This document shows, in pieces, positions 9,360 to 17,056 of a stretch of DNA of 64,000 nucleotides. The notes under the pieces are model-generated. The model worked only from the letters and a program-made list of their open reading frames with translations, was not told where the DNA came from and did not search any database. Position numbers and translations under genes: made by a program. Source of the stretch: DVEG01 sp964405435 (GTDB taxonomy: Bacteria > Cyanobacteriota > Cyanobacteriia > Cyanobacteriales > Oscillatoriaceae); NCBI GenBank assembly GCA_964405435.1, contig CAYOOD010000029.1, forward strand, positions 1-64,000, in the 5' to 3' direction. How positions within the stretch are numbered: the first letter of the stretch is position 1; the number at the start of each line of letters is the position of its first letter.

Positions 9360-9701
9360 GTGCCAAATCCGGGAGTCGGAGGAAATGGGACAGCATCAGA
9401 GTTTGGCGATTTAACAGGCATGACTCGTCAAGAAGCCGATGAGTTTTTGCGCGGGCTAGGTGCCAATGTCACAATGACTCAAAACGGCTATCTTGAATAT
9501 GAGTTTCCTGACAGGTCGAGAGTAATGATTCGTCCGACTGGTGAAGTGATACGAACGCCAGCACCGAGATATGGCCCTGATGGGAGCCGAATAAACAAAG
9601 GTCTCCGCCTCGATCAAGATGGAAGTTTACTGTTCACCCGAGATCGATTTGGAAATAAGATTTCTGGAACGCATAATACGGGAGAGAGGGTCAATGAGTG
9701 A
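9360..9701 (+). CDS. Small toxin-like protein, possible orphan polymorphic-toxin C-terminal module
   Basis: 113 residues if started at the GTG at 9360 (AGGGAGA about seven bases upstream); a GTG at 9330 is also possible, and the frame is open back to 9258. The sequence is polar, with MTRQEADEFLRGLG, then a beta-rich part YLEYEFPDRSRVMIRPTGEV, RYGPDGSRINKGLRLD and a C-terminal HNTGERVN. The asp/gly-rich turns and terminal His-containing motif are reminiscent of C-terminal toxin domains of Rhs/contact-dependent inhibition proteins. No catalytic class can be named. The next gene overlaps by 8 bp, as immunity genes commonly do. The lack of an N-terminal delivery region suggests an orphan module or the tail of a lost larger gene. 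Confidence 0.5.
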   Translation: MPNPGVGGNGTASEFGDLTGMTRQEADEFLRGLGANVTMTQNGYLEYEFPDRSRVMIRPTGEVIRTPAPRYGPDGSRINKGLRLDQDGSLLFTRDRFGNKISGTHNTGERVNE

Positions 9702-10089
9702 GTGGAAAGATGATTACAATTTGCTGGGATTGGGAGGATTGACCTCATTAATTACAAAGGTCATCGTTTCCAAGTGGGGGAATGAAGTATTAATTGAATG
9801 CGTGTATAATCCCGAAGAGAGAGTGCCTTATGTGATGCTCTTCCAAGACTGTCGGGAAATCAGATGGAATGTATATCATCCAGAAGACGTGCAGGATTTA
9901 GAAGCAGACATTTTTGGCATTACTTTGGGTGAGGGCGCGCACCGAAAGCCTGCAGTGATTACTACAGATATTTTTGATATCTCAATTCTTTACGGCAGTT
10001 TTAGCATTCACAAAGGAAAACCCGAAGAGTACAGCCAGCAGAGTTTACCCGCAGCCGAGCCTGTGGCTGGAGGTGTCGAGGCGCGATAG
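9694..10089 (+). CDS. Immunity-protein-like small acidic protein
   Basis: 131 residues, ATG at 9694 overlapping the previous gene by 8 bp, with GGAGAGAGGG as ribosome binding site. Acidic, soluble, without signal peptide or membrane helix, predicted alternating strands (KVIVSKWGNEVLIECVYN, then PYVMLFQDCREIRWNVY, then DIFGITLGEG). Size, acidity and tight coupling to a small basic toxin-like gene fit a cognate immunity protein. I do not recognise the family and the role is inferred from context only. Confidence 0.5.
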   Translation: MSEWKDDYNLLGLGGLTSLITKVIVSKWGNEVLIECVYNPEERVPYVMLFQDCREIRWNVYHPEDVQDLEADIFGITLGEGAHRKPAVITTDIFDISILYGSFSIHKGKPEEYSQQSLPAAEPVAGGVEAR

Positions 10090-10511
10090 AGGGCATTCGT
10101 GCTGGCGGCAGGGGCGATCGCTCCAATGCCTGCACCTCCATTCATCTCGGCAGTAGCAGCGCCTCTACTCAGTCAGTCGAGATAAATAAACATAACGTGA
10201 CAGCAGCCAGAAACCCGGTTTCTCGAAGAAACCGGGTTTCTTTCAGATGCGGTTTATTGATGTCTGCCTCTTGATTACCGCCGTGGCAAGGCGAACAGGG
10301 AGGAAAAAATAGGTGCTTTCACCCTGTCATCTAACCAATGAAAGATTTTTAGCGGTTTGAAAGAGCGATCGCACGCTACAGATCGATAATTTTTATTTGA
10401 TATCTCAAAATCAGCAACGTGCAAGTTCTCCCTAGAGAGAGAGGTTGCCATATCTTCTAAAAGACTACCTTGAATGTAGTGGATAAATCCCCATAAAAGC
10501 AAACAATTATT
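10090..10511. other. Intergenic stretch without a recognised gene
   Basis: About 420 bp between the immunity-like gene and the glycine-zipper gene. It holds a CCGGGTTTCT-family hairpin (10209-10241), HIP1 sites and nothing else I can support. An antisense open frame across 10275-10823 is the shadow of the glycine-zipper gene and was not called. Confidence 0.4.
10209..10241. repeat. Hairpin repeat of the CCGGGTTTCT family
   Basis: Perfect hairpin with 15-base arms (AGAAACCCGGTTTCT and its complement) and a 3-base loop. It lies 120 bp after the immunity-like gene. Weak outer inverted repeats AATAAAC / GTTTATT surround it. Confidence 0.6.
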
Positions 10512-11027
10512 ATGCACGAGCAAGACAGAACTGAAAAAGAATTTGACGCCAACCGCGATCCGCTTTCCGGCGAAACCGGGGCGCATCCCGTGAGTACCGG
10601 GATCGGTGCGGCGAGTGCAGGAACGGCGGGGACGGCACTGGGTGCTGCAGTCGGCGGGCCGGTGGGTGCAGTCGTTGGCGCTGCAGTGGGTGCAGTTGCA
10701 GGCGGCTTGCTCGGCAAGGCAGTCGGCGAAGCGATGGACCCCACGGTGGAAGAGGCTTACTGGCGCGACAATTACGTCTCCAGACCGTATGTAGAACCGG
10801 GCTACCAATATGAAGACTATCAACCGGCTTACCGCACCGGTTATGAAGGCTACAGCCGCTACTACAAAACGGGCAGAACTTACGACGAAATCGAGCCGGA
10901 GCTGCAGCGCGATTACGAAATGAATCGGGGTCGGTCGAATTTAGCGTGGGAAAGAGCCAGACACGCTACCCGCGATGCGTGGCATCGAGTTGAACGCGCT
11001 GTACCCGGCGATCGCGACGGGCGCTAA
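10512..11027 (+). CDS. Glycine-zipper domain protein, conserved hypothetical
   Basis: 171 residues. A polar start with DPLSGETGAHPVSTGIG is followed by a Gly/Ala-rich amphipathic stretch (residues about 33-76) with GxxxG spacing (ALGAAVGGPVGAVVGAAVGA), typical of glycine-zipper membrane-associating proteins. The C-terminal half is Tyr/Arg rich (YWRDNY, RYYKTGRTYDEIEPEL) and ends in a WERARHATRDAWHRVERA helix. The whole architecture is found in a widespread bacterial family of unknown function, often regarded as stress-related. No cleavable signal is seen. A hairpin terminator follows. Confidence 0.8.
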   Translation: MHEQDRTEKEFDANRDPLSGETGAHPVSTGIGAASAGTAGTALGAAVGGPVGAVVGAAVGAVAGGLLGKAVGEAMDPTVEEAYWRDNYVSRPYVEPGYQYEDYQPAYRTGYEGYSRYYKTGRTYDEIEPELQRDYEMNRGRSNLAWERARHATRDAWHRVERAVPGDRDGR

Positions 11028-11078
11028 TTTCTCAAATTGATTCGGGTTGGATAATGGGTTTTTGGATTTTTCAGGGAG

Positions 11079-11110
11079 AGGGCGCGGTTGAGCGCCCTTC
11101 TTTTATTTCG
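11079..11110 (+). terminator. Rho-independent terminator after the glycine-zipper gene
   Basis: Seven-base stem AGGGCGC / GCGCCCT (11079-11085 with 11092-11098), six-base loop, then TTCTTTTATTT. It sits 50 bp after the stop codon and 34 bp before the convergent antiporter gene. Confidence 0.75.
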
Positions 11111-11143
11111 CTTTATTTTTAAACGAGTGGGGGCGTTGGGAGT

Positions 11144-12388
11144 TTACGCGGGCGATCGCTCTAACTTTTTCCCCGCCCTATTTTTCTGTTCGTACCAGTT
11201 CATCAGCGGCGTGGCACTAATCCCGTGCAGAACTACGGAAATCGCCACTGTCATAAAAGTAATCCAGGCAATTTGTTCGCCGATTTGGTCTTTTAATCCT
11301 TCCCCAAAGGCATAGGTGAGATAATACAGCGAACCGACGCCGCGAATGCCAAACCAGCCAAACAGCAGGCGAGTTTCCGGGCGAAAAGGATAACCGAGGG
11401 TGCTAATCCAAACTGCTACAGGTCGAATTATAAAAATTAACAGCCCGGATACTAATAAAATGTCGCCAGCAAAGGCTAAAATAGGTTTGAGCCGCAGCAG
11501 CGAACCCAGCAGCAAAATGGTGCCTACCTCCATGAGATTTTCAATGCGATCGCTAAATTTCAGCAGAGCCAGGGGCTTTTCTGTATCGCGGTAACTTTTG
11601 CGAACGACGACTCCTGCCACGAAAACGGCGAGAAAGCCGTAGCCGTTGACAAGTTCTGTGAGGGAATAGGAGAGCAAAATCGTGCTGAGGGCGATAAAAT
11701 CTTCCCGGATTTCGTCAACCGGTCGCCATCGCTGCAATTTCCGTTCAACCCAGATAACGACTTTGGCTGCGAAAATACCCATGCCGATACCAGCGGCGAT
11801 CGCCCAGAGTAAATCCACAGCTACCCATTCTCTGAACCAATTTTGCCAGTGATTATCTTTCAGCCAGTACAGCCCGAAATAAACGAAAGGAAAAGCCAGC
11901 GCGTCGTTTAAACCGCCTTCGGAAGTCAAGCCGAAGCGCAATTCGTCTGTATCGTCGATATGCGCTAGCTGTACTTCGGAGGCTAAAACCGGATCGGTGG
12001 GGGCGAGAATGGCTCCGAGTAAAATAGCGGCTCCCCAATTGAGATCCAAAAACCAATGCCCGACGGCTGCGATCGCGAAGATTGAAAGCGGCATTAAGAA
12101 TCCAATCAGCCGCGCGGTGGAGTGCCACGCCCCCCATTGCAGCGGGCGATTCATTTTCACACCGCAACTGAATAGCGATACAATGACGACAAATTCAGTC
12201 AGTCTTTCCAACAATTCGGCATTCGGTCGCACCTGAATCAAGTGTACTCCATACGGTCCGAGGAAGATGCCAGCGACTAAATAAATGAGGGCATAGGAAA
12301 GCGGCAATCGTGCAATCCAGCCCGATCCGAGGGTGACGATCAGCAAAAGCAGACCGATAACAAGTAACTGAAGGATGTAGGTATCCAT
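11144..12388 (-). CDS. CPA1-family sodium/proton antiporter
   Basis: 414 residues from the ATG at 12388; a GTG at 12406 would add six. About 11-12 hydrophobic spans are visible, with the CPA1 signature LAPTDPVLASEVQ (about residue 127) holding the ion-binding Asp, and GIRGVGSLYYL (about 362) late in the protein. This family exchanges Na+ (or K+) for H+ and keeps cytoplasmic pH and sodium in balance; in cyanobacteria it also sustains sodium gradients used by bicarbonate symporters. There is no long C-terminal cytoplasmic domain. It converges with the glycine-zipper gene and is followed upstream by the type II NADH dehydrogenase gene on the same strand, 182 bp away. Confidence 0.92.
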   Translation of the reverse strand: MDTYILQLLVIGLLLLIVTLGSGWIARLPLSYALIYLVAGIFLGPYGVHLIQVRPNAELLERLTEFVVIVSLFSCGVKMNRPLQWGAWHSTARLIGFLMPLSIFAIAAVGHWFLDLNWGAAILLGAILAPTDPVLASEVQLAHIDDTDELRFGLTSEGGLNDALAFPFVYFGLYWLKDNHWQNWFREWVAVDLLWAIAAGIGMGIFAAKVVIWVERKLQRWRPVDEIREDFIALSTILLSYSLTELVNGYGFLAVFVAGVVVRKSYRDTEKPLALLKFSDRIENLMEVGTILLLGSLLRLKPILAFAGDILLVSGLLIFIIRPVAVWISTLGYPFRPETRLLFGWFGIRGVGSLYYLTYAFGEGLKDQIGEQIAWITFMTVAISVVLHGISATPLMNWYEQKNRAGKKLERSPA

Positions 12389-12524
12389 GAGAGCGATCGC
12401 TTCCACTAAACAAGTTAAAGCGAATTTAGCGCGATCGCCTCTCCCTCAAAATCCTCCTTTAGGACGTAATTGAAAACGCGAATGGGCGTAGATTGCCTTT
12501 TCCAAAAAGCTTCCCTCTCTCCTG

Positions 12525-12552
12525 CTCCCCCTTCCCTACGAGAGAAGGGGGC
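12525..12552 (-). terminator. Hairpin after the NDH-2 gene
   Basis: The CCCCCTTC / GAAGGGGG stem lies about 20 bp after the stop of the minus-strand NDH-2 gene. It belongs to a dispersed pyrimidine/purine-rich repeat type followed by GGGGGGTTAGG, so it is probably both a repeat and a terminator. Confidence 0.5.
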
Positions 12553-12570
12553 TGGGGGGTTAGGTTTCCG

Positions 12571-13935
12571 CTACACCTCCACAGGGGATTTGCCAGTCAC
12601 CAAATCGCGATCGCGACTTTTTTCATCCATTCCTGCCAGCGGCGCTGCCTCTTGATTCGTAATCAACCGCGCCCCGCGATTGCGAGTAAAATAACTCCAC
12701 CCCCACTGCAGCATCACGATTAGTTTATTGTCATATTCAATTAAAAAGTAAATGTGAACAAACACCCAGGCAAGCCAAGCCAGCAAGCCAGAAAAACGCA
12801 CGAAACCCAAATTTACAACGGCAGAATTGCGCCCGATTACGGCTAAACTGCCATAGTCGGTATAGTGGAAGGGCTCCAAAGTTTTGCCAGCCAATCTATT
12901 TTTAATCAGTTTGGCGATATATTCTCCTTGCTGCATCGCCACGGGACCGACTCCCGGCAGCGGTTTGCCGTCTTGGTGAGAAAAATTCGCTAAATCGCCG
13001 ATTACAAAAATATTGGGATACCCGGGCACGCTCAAATCGGGTTCTACGATGACGCGCCCGACGCGATCGCATTGAGCGCCGGTGCGTTTGGCAATGACTT
13101 CTCCCATTGCCGAGGCTTTGACTCCCGCCGCCCAGAGAATCGTTTGCGCCCGAATTTCTTCGGTTTCATCGTCGCAACGCAACGTCACGCGATCGCCTTC
13201 AATATTCGTCACCAGGGTGCGAGTGCGCACGGTGACGCCCAACCGTTCTAGAGATTCTTGTGCTTTTGCCGACAAATCCGGCGTGTAAGGCGGCAGCACT
13301 CGCTCCATCCCTTCCAGCAGCAAAATTTCGGTTTCTGTGGTGTCAATATTGGCGAAATCGTTCTTTAAAGTGTGGTGAGCGAGTTCTGCCAAAGCTCCGG
13401 CTAATTCTACCCCCGTCGGTCCTCCGCCCACGATCGCAAACGTCAGCCAAGCGCGGCGCTTTTCCGGATCGGGTTCTCTCTCTGCCGCTTCAAATGCCAG
13501 AAAAATTCGGCGGCGCATTTCGATCGCGTCTTCTACCGTTTTCAAGCCGGGAGCCACTGCCGCCCATTCGTCTTTTCCGAAGTAGTGATGGCTGACGCCC
13601 GTGGCGACGATTAAAGTATCGTAACTCAGCTCTTCGTCGGTGAGAATAACTTTTCGCTGTTCCGGCTCAATATCGACGACTTCTCCCATCAGCACTTGCG
13701 TGTTTTTCTGGTGGTTTAAAATGGCACGCAGCGGCGAGGAAATATCGGCGGGCGACAGAATCCCCGTTGCAATTTGGTATAAAAGCGGCTGGAAGAGGTG
13801 AAAATTTCGCTTGTCTATCAGCGTGACTTGCACCGGAGCCAGCTTGAGTGCCTTGGCTGCATAGAGTCCGCCAAAACCGCCCCCGACGATGACGACGCGG
13901 TGAGGAGATTGATTTTTTTCTTCTTGTAAGCTCAT
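12571..13935 (-). CDS. Type II NAD(P)H dehydrogenase (NDH-2)
   Basis: 454 residues, ATG start. An FAD-binding Rossmann motif VVIVGGGFGGLYAAKAL begins at residue 14, and a second NAD(P)H-binding GGGPTGVELAGALAEL lies near residue 169. FVIGDLANF (about 309-317) is the conserved FAD-contacting motif, and a C-terminal amphipathic/hydrophobic part (LLAWLAWVFVHIYFLIEYDNK) fits peripheral membrane attachment. NDH-2 passes electrons from NAD(P)H to plastoquinone without proton pumping. Cyanobacteria carry several Ndb paralogs and I cannot tell which one this is. Confidence 0.93.
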   Translation of the reverse strand: MSLQEEKNQSPHRVVIVGGGFGGLYAAKALKLAPVQVTLIDKRNFHLFQPLLYQIATGILSPADISSPLRAILNHQKNTQVLMGEVVDIEPEQRKVILTDEELSYDTLIVATGVSHHYFGKDEWAAVAPGLKTVEDAIEMRRRIFLAFEAAEREPDPEKRRAWLTFAIVGGGPTGVELAGALAELAHHTLKNDFANIDTTETEILLLEGMERVLPPYTPDLSAKAQESLERLGVTVRTRTLVTNIEGDRVTLRCDDETEEIRAQTILWAAGVKASAMGEVIAKRTGAQCDRVGRVIVEPDLSVPGYPNIFVIGDLANFSHQDGKPLPGVGPVAMQQGEYIAKLIKNRLAGKTLEPFHYTDYGSLAVIGRNSAVVNLGFVRFSGLLAWLAWVFVHIYFLIEYDNKLIVMLQWGWSYFTRNRGARLITNQEAAPLAGMDEKSRDRDLVTGKSPVEV

Positions 13936-14211
13936 GGTGTTTCTGTTATATCGCTCTCGTTAATTGGTGTTCGAGTCAAAAAAATTATGGCATCCCTCTC
14001 GTCCAGTATAGCGGAAACCTTCAAAAGTCTCCGTATCAGAAGATACAGTCAGCTACAGCGAACGCGATCGCGACTGATGAATCAGACTCTTCCCTTTAGA
14101 CAGTTGACATTTTCCCGCCCATACGTTATTCAAAACTCCCGCCATCAAAATTTACCGGGAGTTTTCCGGCAGCGCGATCGCAATTTTTCTAGTTTTACGC
14201 GAGACTTTTCC

Positions 14212-15258
14212 CTATTGTGTGGGATTCCAAATAAATTTTCCCGTTTTGTCGATATAGCCGTACTTGCCGCCAACTTCTACTAGGGCTATATTTCCGCTAA
14301 AATCAAAAGCAAAATCAAACTGTGGCTCGATAACCATCTTGCCAGTTTTGTCGATATAGCCGCGCTTGTCTCCAATTTCTACCCATGCCAGCCCGTTAAA
14401 GAAACCAGAGGCTTGCTCGAACTGGGGCTTTATGACTACCTTCCCGGTTTTGTCGATATAGCCCCACCGACGTCCAAGTCTTACGGCGGCTAGCCCTTCA
14501 AAAAAGCCCCAAGTCTTTTCAAATTGCGGCTGAATAAGCATTTTGCCTGTTCGATCAATATAGCCCCATTTGCGATTAACCTCTACGGCGGCTAAGCCTT
14601 CGGAAAAATTCCACGCTTCATCAAACTGCGGCTGGATAACTATTTTGCCAGCTTGGTCAATATAGCCCACTTTGTCTTTGATTTTTACCCATGCCAGCCC
14701 CTCTGAAAAGTTCCAAGCTCCGTCAAACTGTGGCTCGATCGCCAGTTTGCCCGTTTTGTCAATATAGCCCGCTTTGCCGTTTATCTTGATATAAGCAAGC
14801 CCTTCAAAAAACCCAAAAGCCTGCTCGAACTGAGGCTTGACAACCAGATTTCCAGAAGAATCGATATAACCCCACTTCTCGTGCACTCTGACATTTGCCA
14901 GCCCTTCGGAAAAGCGCCAAGCTGCATCAAATTGCGGCGGAATGACGAGATTGCCGTTTGTGTCGATATAACCCCATTTTTCCTCAATCTTTACGGCTGC
15001 CAGCCCTTCGGAGAAACTCGACGCTGCATCGAACTGCGGCACGATCGCCGTGTTTCCCACCGCGTCGATATAGCCCCATCGCTCGTTATAGAGAATGTAA
15101 AAGAGCGGGCTTGACTGCGGTGCCGGCGCGCTTGAAGGCGTGGAAACTTGCGCCAGTTCCGGGAAAGCGGGCATTGATGCTGGGGCGGGTTCTTGGCGTC
15201 CGCCAGTCATTAAACCTAAAAAAGAAAGGCCAATCAATAAAGAAGTGGATCGATTCAT
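14212..15258 (-). CDS. WG-repeat exported protein (eight repeats plus a partial)
   Basis: 348 residues. A hydrophobic signal-like start (TSLLIGLSFLGLM) and a Pro/Ala/Ser linker precede eight complete WG (KWG) repeats of about 40 residues and a truncated ninth, each with the pattern KWGYIDxxGNxxIxPQFDxAxxFSEGLAxV. The first repeats read RWGYID and KWGYID; the last are KRGYID and KYGYID. It ends in WNPTQ. WG repeats are protein-interaction modules with no fixed function. A close paralog lies at 19299-20483 and ends in WNPTN, showing local duplication. The gene diverges from the P450 gene. Confidence 0.88.
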   Translation of the reverse strand: MNRSTSLLIGLSFLGLMTGGRQEPAPASMPAFPELAQVSTPSSAPAPQSSPLFYILYNERWGYIDAVGNTAIVPQFDAASSFSEGLAAVKIEEKWGYIDTNGNLVIPPQFDAAWRFSEGLANVRVHEKWGYIDSSGNLVVKPQFEQAFGFFEGLAYIKINGKAGYIDKTGKLAIEPQFDGAWNFSEGLAWVKIKDKVGYIDQAGKIVIQPQFDEAWNFSEGLAAVEVNRKWGYIDRTGKMLIQPQFEKTWGFFEGLAAVRLGRRWGYIDKTGKVVIKPQFEQASGFFNGLAWVEIGDKRGYIDKTGKMVIEPQFDFAFDFSGNIALVEVGGKYGYIDKTGKFIWNPTQ

Positions 15259-15517
15259 TGTTGAGATCGTTGGTCTGGGGGAACTGTAGACGCCGGAAAG
15301 GGCGATCGAGTTGCCGGAGCGTGAAGCGCTTGCTTTTCGATCGCGGTGCGAATCTCTGTTCGCATTTTAAACGCGATCGCGACATTTGCGAGCCTGTCAG
15401 CCGCCAATTGAAATCGGATTCCGGGCAATTCTCTCGAAGGGTAGCGATCGCGCCGCGACTTTTGCTAAGTTATTTAAATCGCCGACCAGCGAAGGAAATT
15501 ATCAAAAAATAGCCTTT

Positions 15518-16894
15518 ATGAGACTTCCTGACGGGCCAAAAACCGCACCTCTCCTCCAAATGCTTCACTGGATCGCCAAGCCCTATTCTTATATGGATAG
15601 CTGCGCCGAACGCTATGGCGATATCTTTGCAGTGCCGCTGGGCAATAATTTTCGCCGGATCGTATTCGTCAGCAACCCGCAAGCGCTCCAGCAATTTTTG
15701 AGTCCCGATTCCAAACAATTTGACGCCCCAGGCGAACTGAACGGGCTGTTTGAACCGTTGCTGGGGACGCGCTCGGTGATAGCAGCGAGCGGCGATCGCC
15801 ACCGGCGGGAGCGCCAACTGATGATGCCGCCATTTCACGGCGATCGCATGAGGGCTTACGGCGAACTGATCGGCGAAATTTCCCAGCAGGTGACTGACTC
15901 TTGGGAAACGGGCAAAGCTTTCTCAATTCGCGAATCAATGCAGGCAATTTCCCTCAAAGTGATTTTGCGTGCCGTATTTGGTTTAAATGAAGGCGATCGC
16001 TACCAAAAGCTAGAGAAACTCCTCAGTTCAATGCTGGACGTGATGAGTTCCCCCTTGAGCGCTAGTATGCTTTATTTTCCCATCCTGCGAAAGGATTTTG
16101 GGCCGAAAAGCCCCTGGGGAAACTTTTTGCACCAGCAGCGGCAAATAGACCAACTCATCTATGCCGAAATAGCAGAACGCCGCGCCCAAGCCGATCCCTC
16201 TCGGACAGATATTTTAACCTTGCTGATGTCGGCTCGCGACGAAGCAGGCAACCCGATGACGGATGAGGAATTGCACGACGAATTGATGACGCTATTAGTC
16301 GCCGGTCACGAAACAACAGCAACGGCGCTGAGTTGGGCTTTCTACTGGATTCATAAAATACCGCAGGTGCGCGAGAAACTCCTCGAAGAACTCGACAGCC
16401 TGGGAGATAATTCAGACCCCAACGCGATCGCGAAACTCCCCTATCTCAATGCTGTTTGCTCGGAAACGCTGCGGATTTATCCCGTGGGGATGCTGACTTT
16501 CCCGCGCGTGGCGAAAGTACCCGTCGAATTGGCGGGCTGCCACATCGAAGCGGGCACGTCAGTGATTGGCTGCATCTATTTAACCCACCATCGAGAGGAT
16601 GTTTATCCAGAACCCAAGCTTTTCAAACCAGAGCGCTTTCTGGAAAAGCAATTTTCCCCCTACGAATATTTGCCCTTTGGCGGGGGGAGCCGCCGCTGTA
16701 TTGGCATGGCTTTTGCCCAATTTGAAATGAAATTGGTACTGGCGGCGATTCTCAAGCGCTATCAATTGGCGCTGGCTGACGATCGCGCGGCGCGCCCGGT
16801 GCGTCGCGGCTTGACTTCTGCACCCGATCGCGTGCAGGTGGTTGTTACCAGCAAGCGTCAGTCAGGGGCGGCTAAAACCCCAGTTCAGGTTTAA
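15518..16894 (+). CDS. Cytochrome P450, CYP110-like
   Basis: 458 residues from the ATG at 15518 (MRLPDGPKTAP, the usual start region of the family); the frame is open further upstream to 15386. All P450 landmarks are present: I-helix AGHETTATALSW (about residues 263-274), K-helix ETLR (about 319-322), and the heme loop FGGGSRRCIGMAFAQFE with the axial Cys near residue 395. CYP110 enzymes are the main cyanobacterial P450 group and oxidise fatty acids, alkanes or sesquiterpenes; the substrate here is unknown. A terpene synthase lies 12 kb away, too far to count as a cluster. It is flanked by WG-repeat genes. Confidence 0.93.
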   Translation: MRLPDGPKTAPLLQMLHWIAKPYSYMDSCAERYGDIFAVPLGNNFRRIVFVSNPQALQQFLSPDSKQFDAPGELNGLFEPLLGTRSVIAASGDRHRRERQLMMPPFHGDRMRAYGELIGEISQQVTDSWETGKAFSIRESMQAISLKVILRAVFGLNEGDRYQKLEKLLSSMLDVMSSPLSASMLYFPILRKDFGPKSPWGNFLHQQRQIDQLIYAEIAERRAQADPSRTDILTLLMSARDEAGNPMTDEELHDELMTLLVAGHETTATALSWAFYWIHKIPQVREKLLEELDSLGDNSDPNAIAKLPYLNAVCSETLRIYPVGMLTFPRVAKVPVELAGCHIEAGTSVIGCIYLTHHREDVYPEPKLFKPERFLEKQFSPYEYLPFGGGSRRCIGMAFAQFEMKLVLAAILKRYQLALADDRAARPVRRGLTSAPDRVQVVVTSKRQSGAAKTPVQV

Positions 16895-16909
16895 TTGAGA
16901 TAAAAACTT

Positions 16910-16966
16910 GCGATCGCCTTTTGGTGTTATATACTCTTATCAGAAAGCAAGGCGATCGCTTGCTTT
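16910..16966. terminator. Long-loop hairpin between convergent genes
   Basis: Eleven-base arms built on HIP1 (GCGATCGCCTT at 16910-16920, complement at 16949-16959) with a 28-base loop, then TTGCTTTTTT. It lies just after the P450 stop and may end transcription of both convergent genes. Confidence 0.45.
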
Positions 16967-16969
16967 TTT

Positions 16970-17000
16970 ACCGCCAAGACGCAGAGGACGCAGAGGCAGG
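16970..17000. repeat. ACGCAGAGG-type dispersed repeat
   Basis: The segment CCGCCAAGACGCAGAGGACG plus a further CAGAGG unit is a common cyanobacterial intergenic repeat type. A diverged, inverted copy occurs near 19240-19270 (TTCTTCGCGTCTTTGCGGTT). Confidence 0.5.
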
Positions 17001-17056
17001 AGAAACCAAGAAATCTCTGGGGATGGTTATTATTCAATCTCCCGGCTAAGGCGATC

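Noticed and set aside
10275..10823. 182-residue minus-strand open frame
   Set aside because: It is antisense to the glycine-zipper gene, rich in Cys/Thr/Pro from reading GC-rich code backwards, and has no motif.
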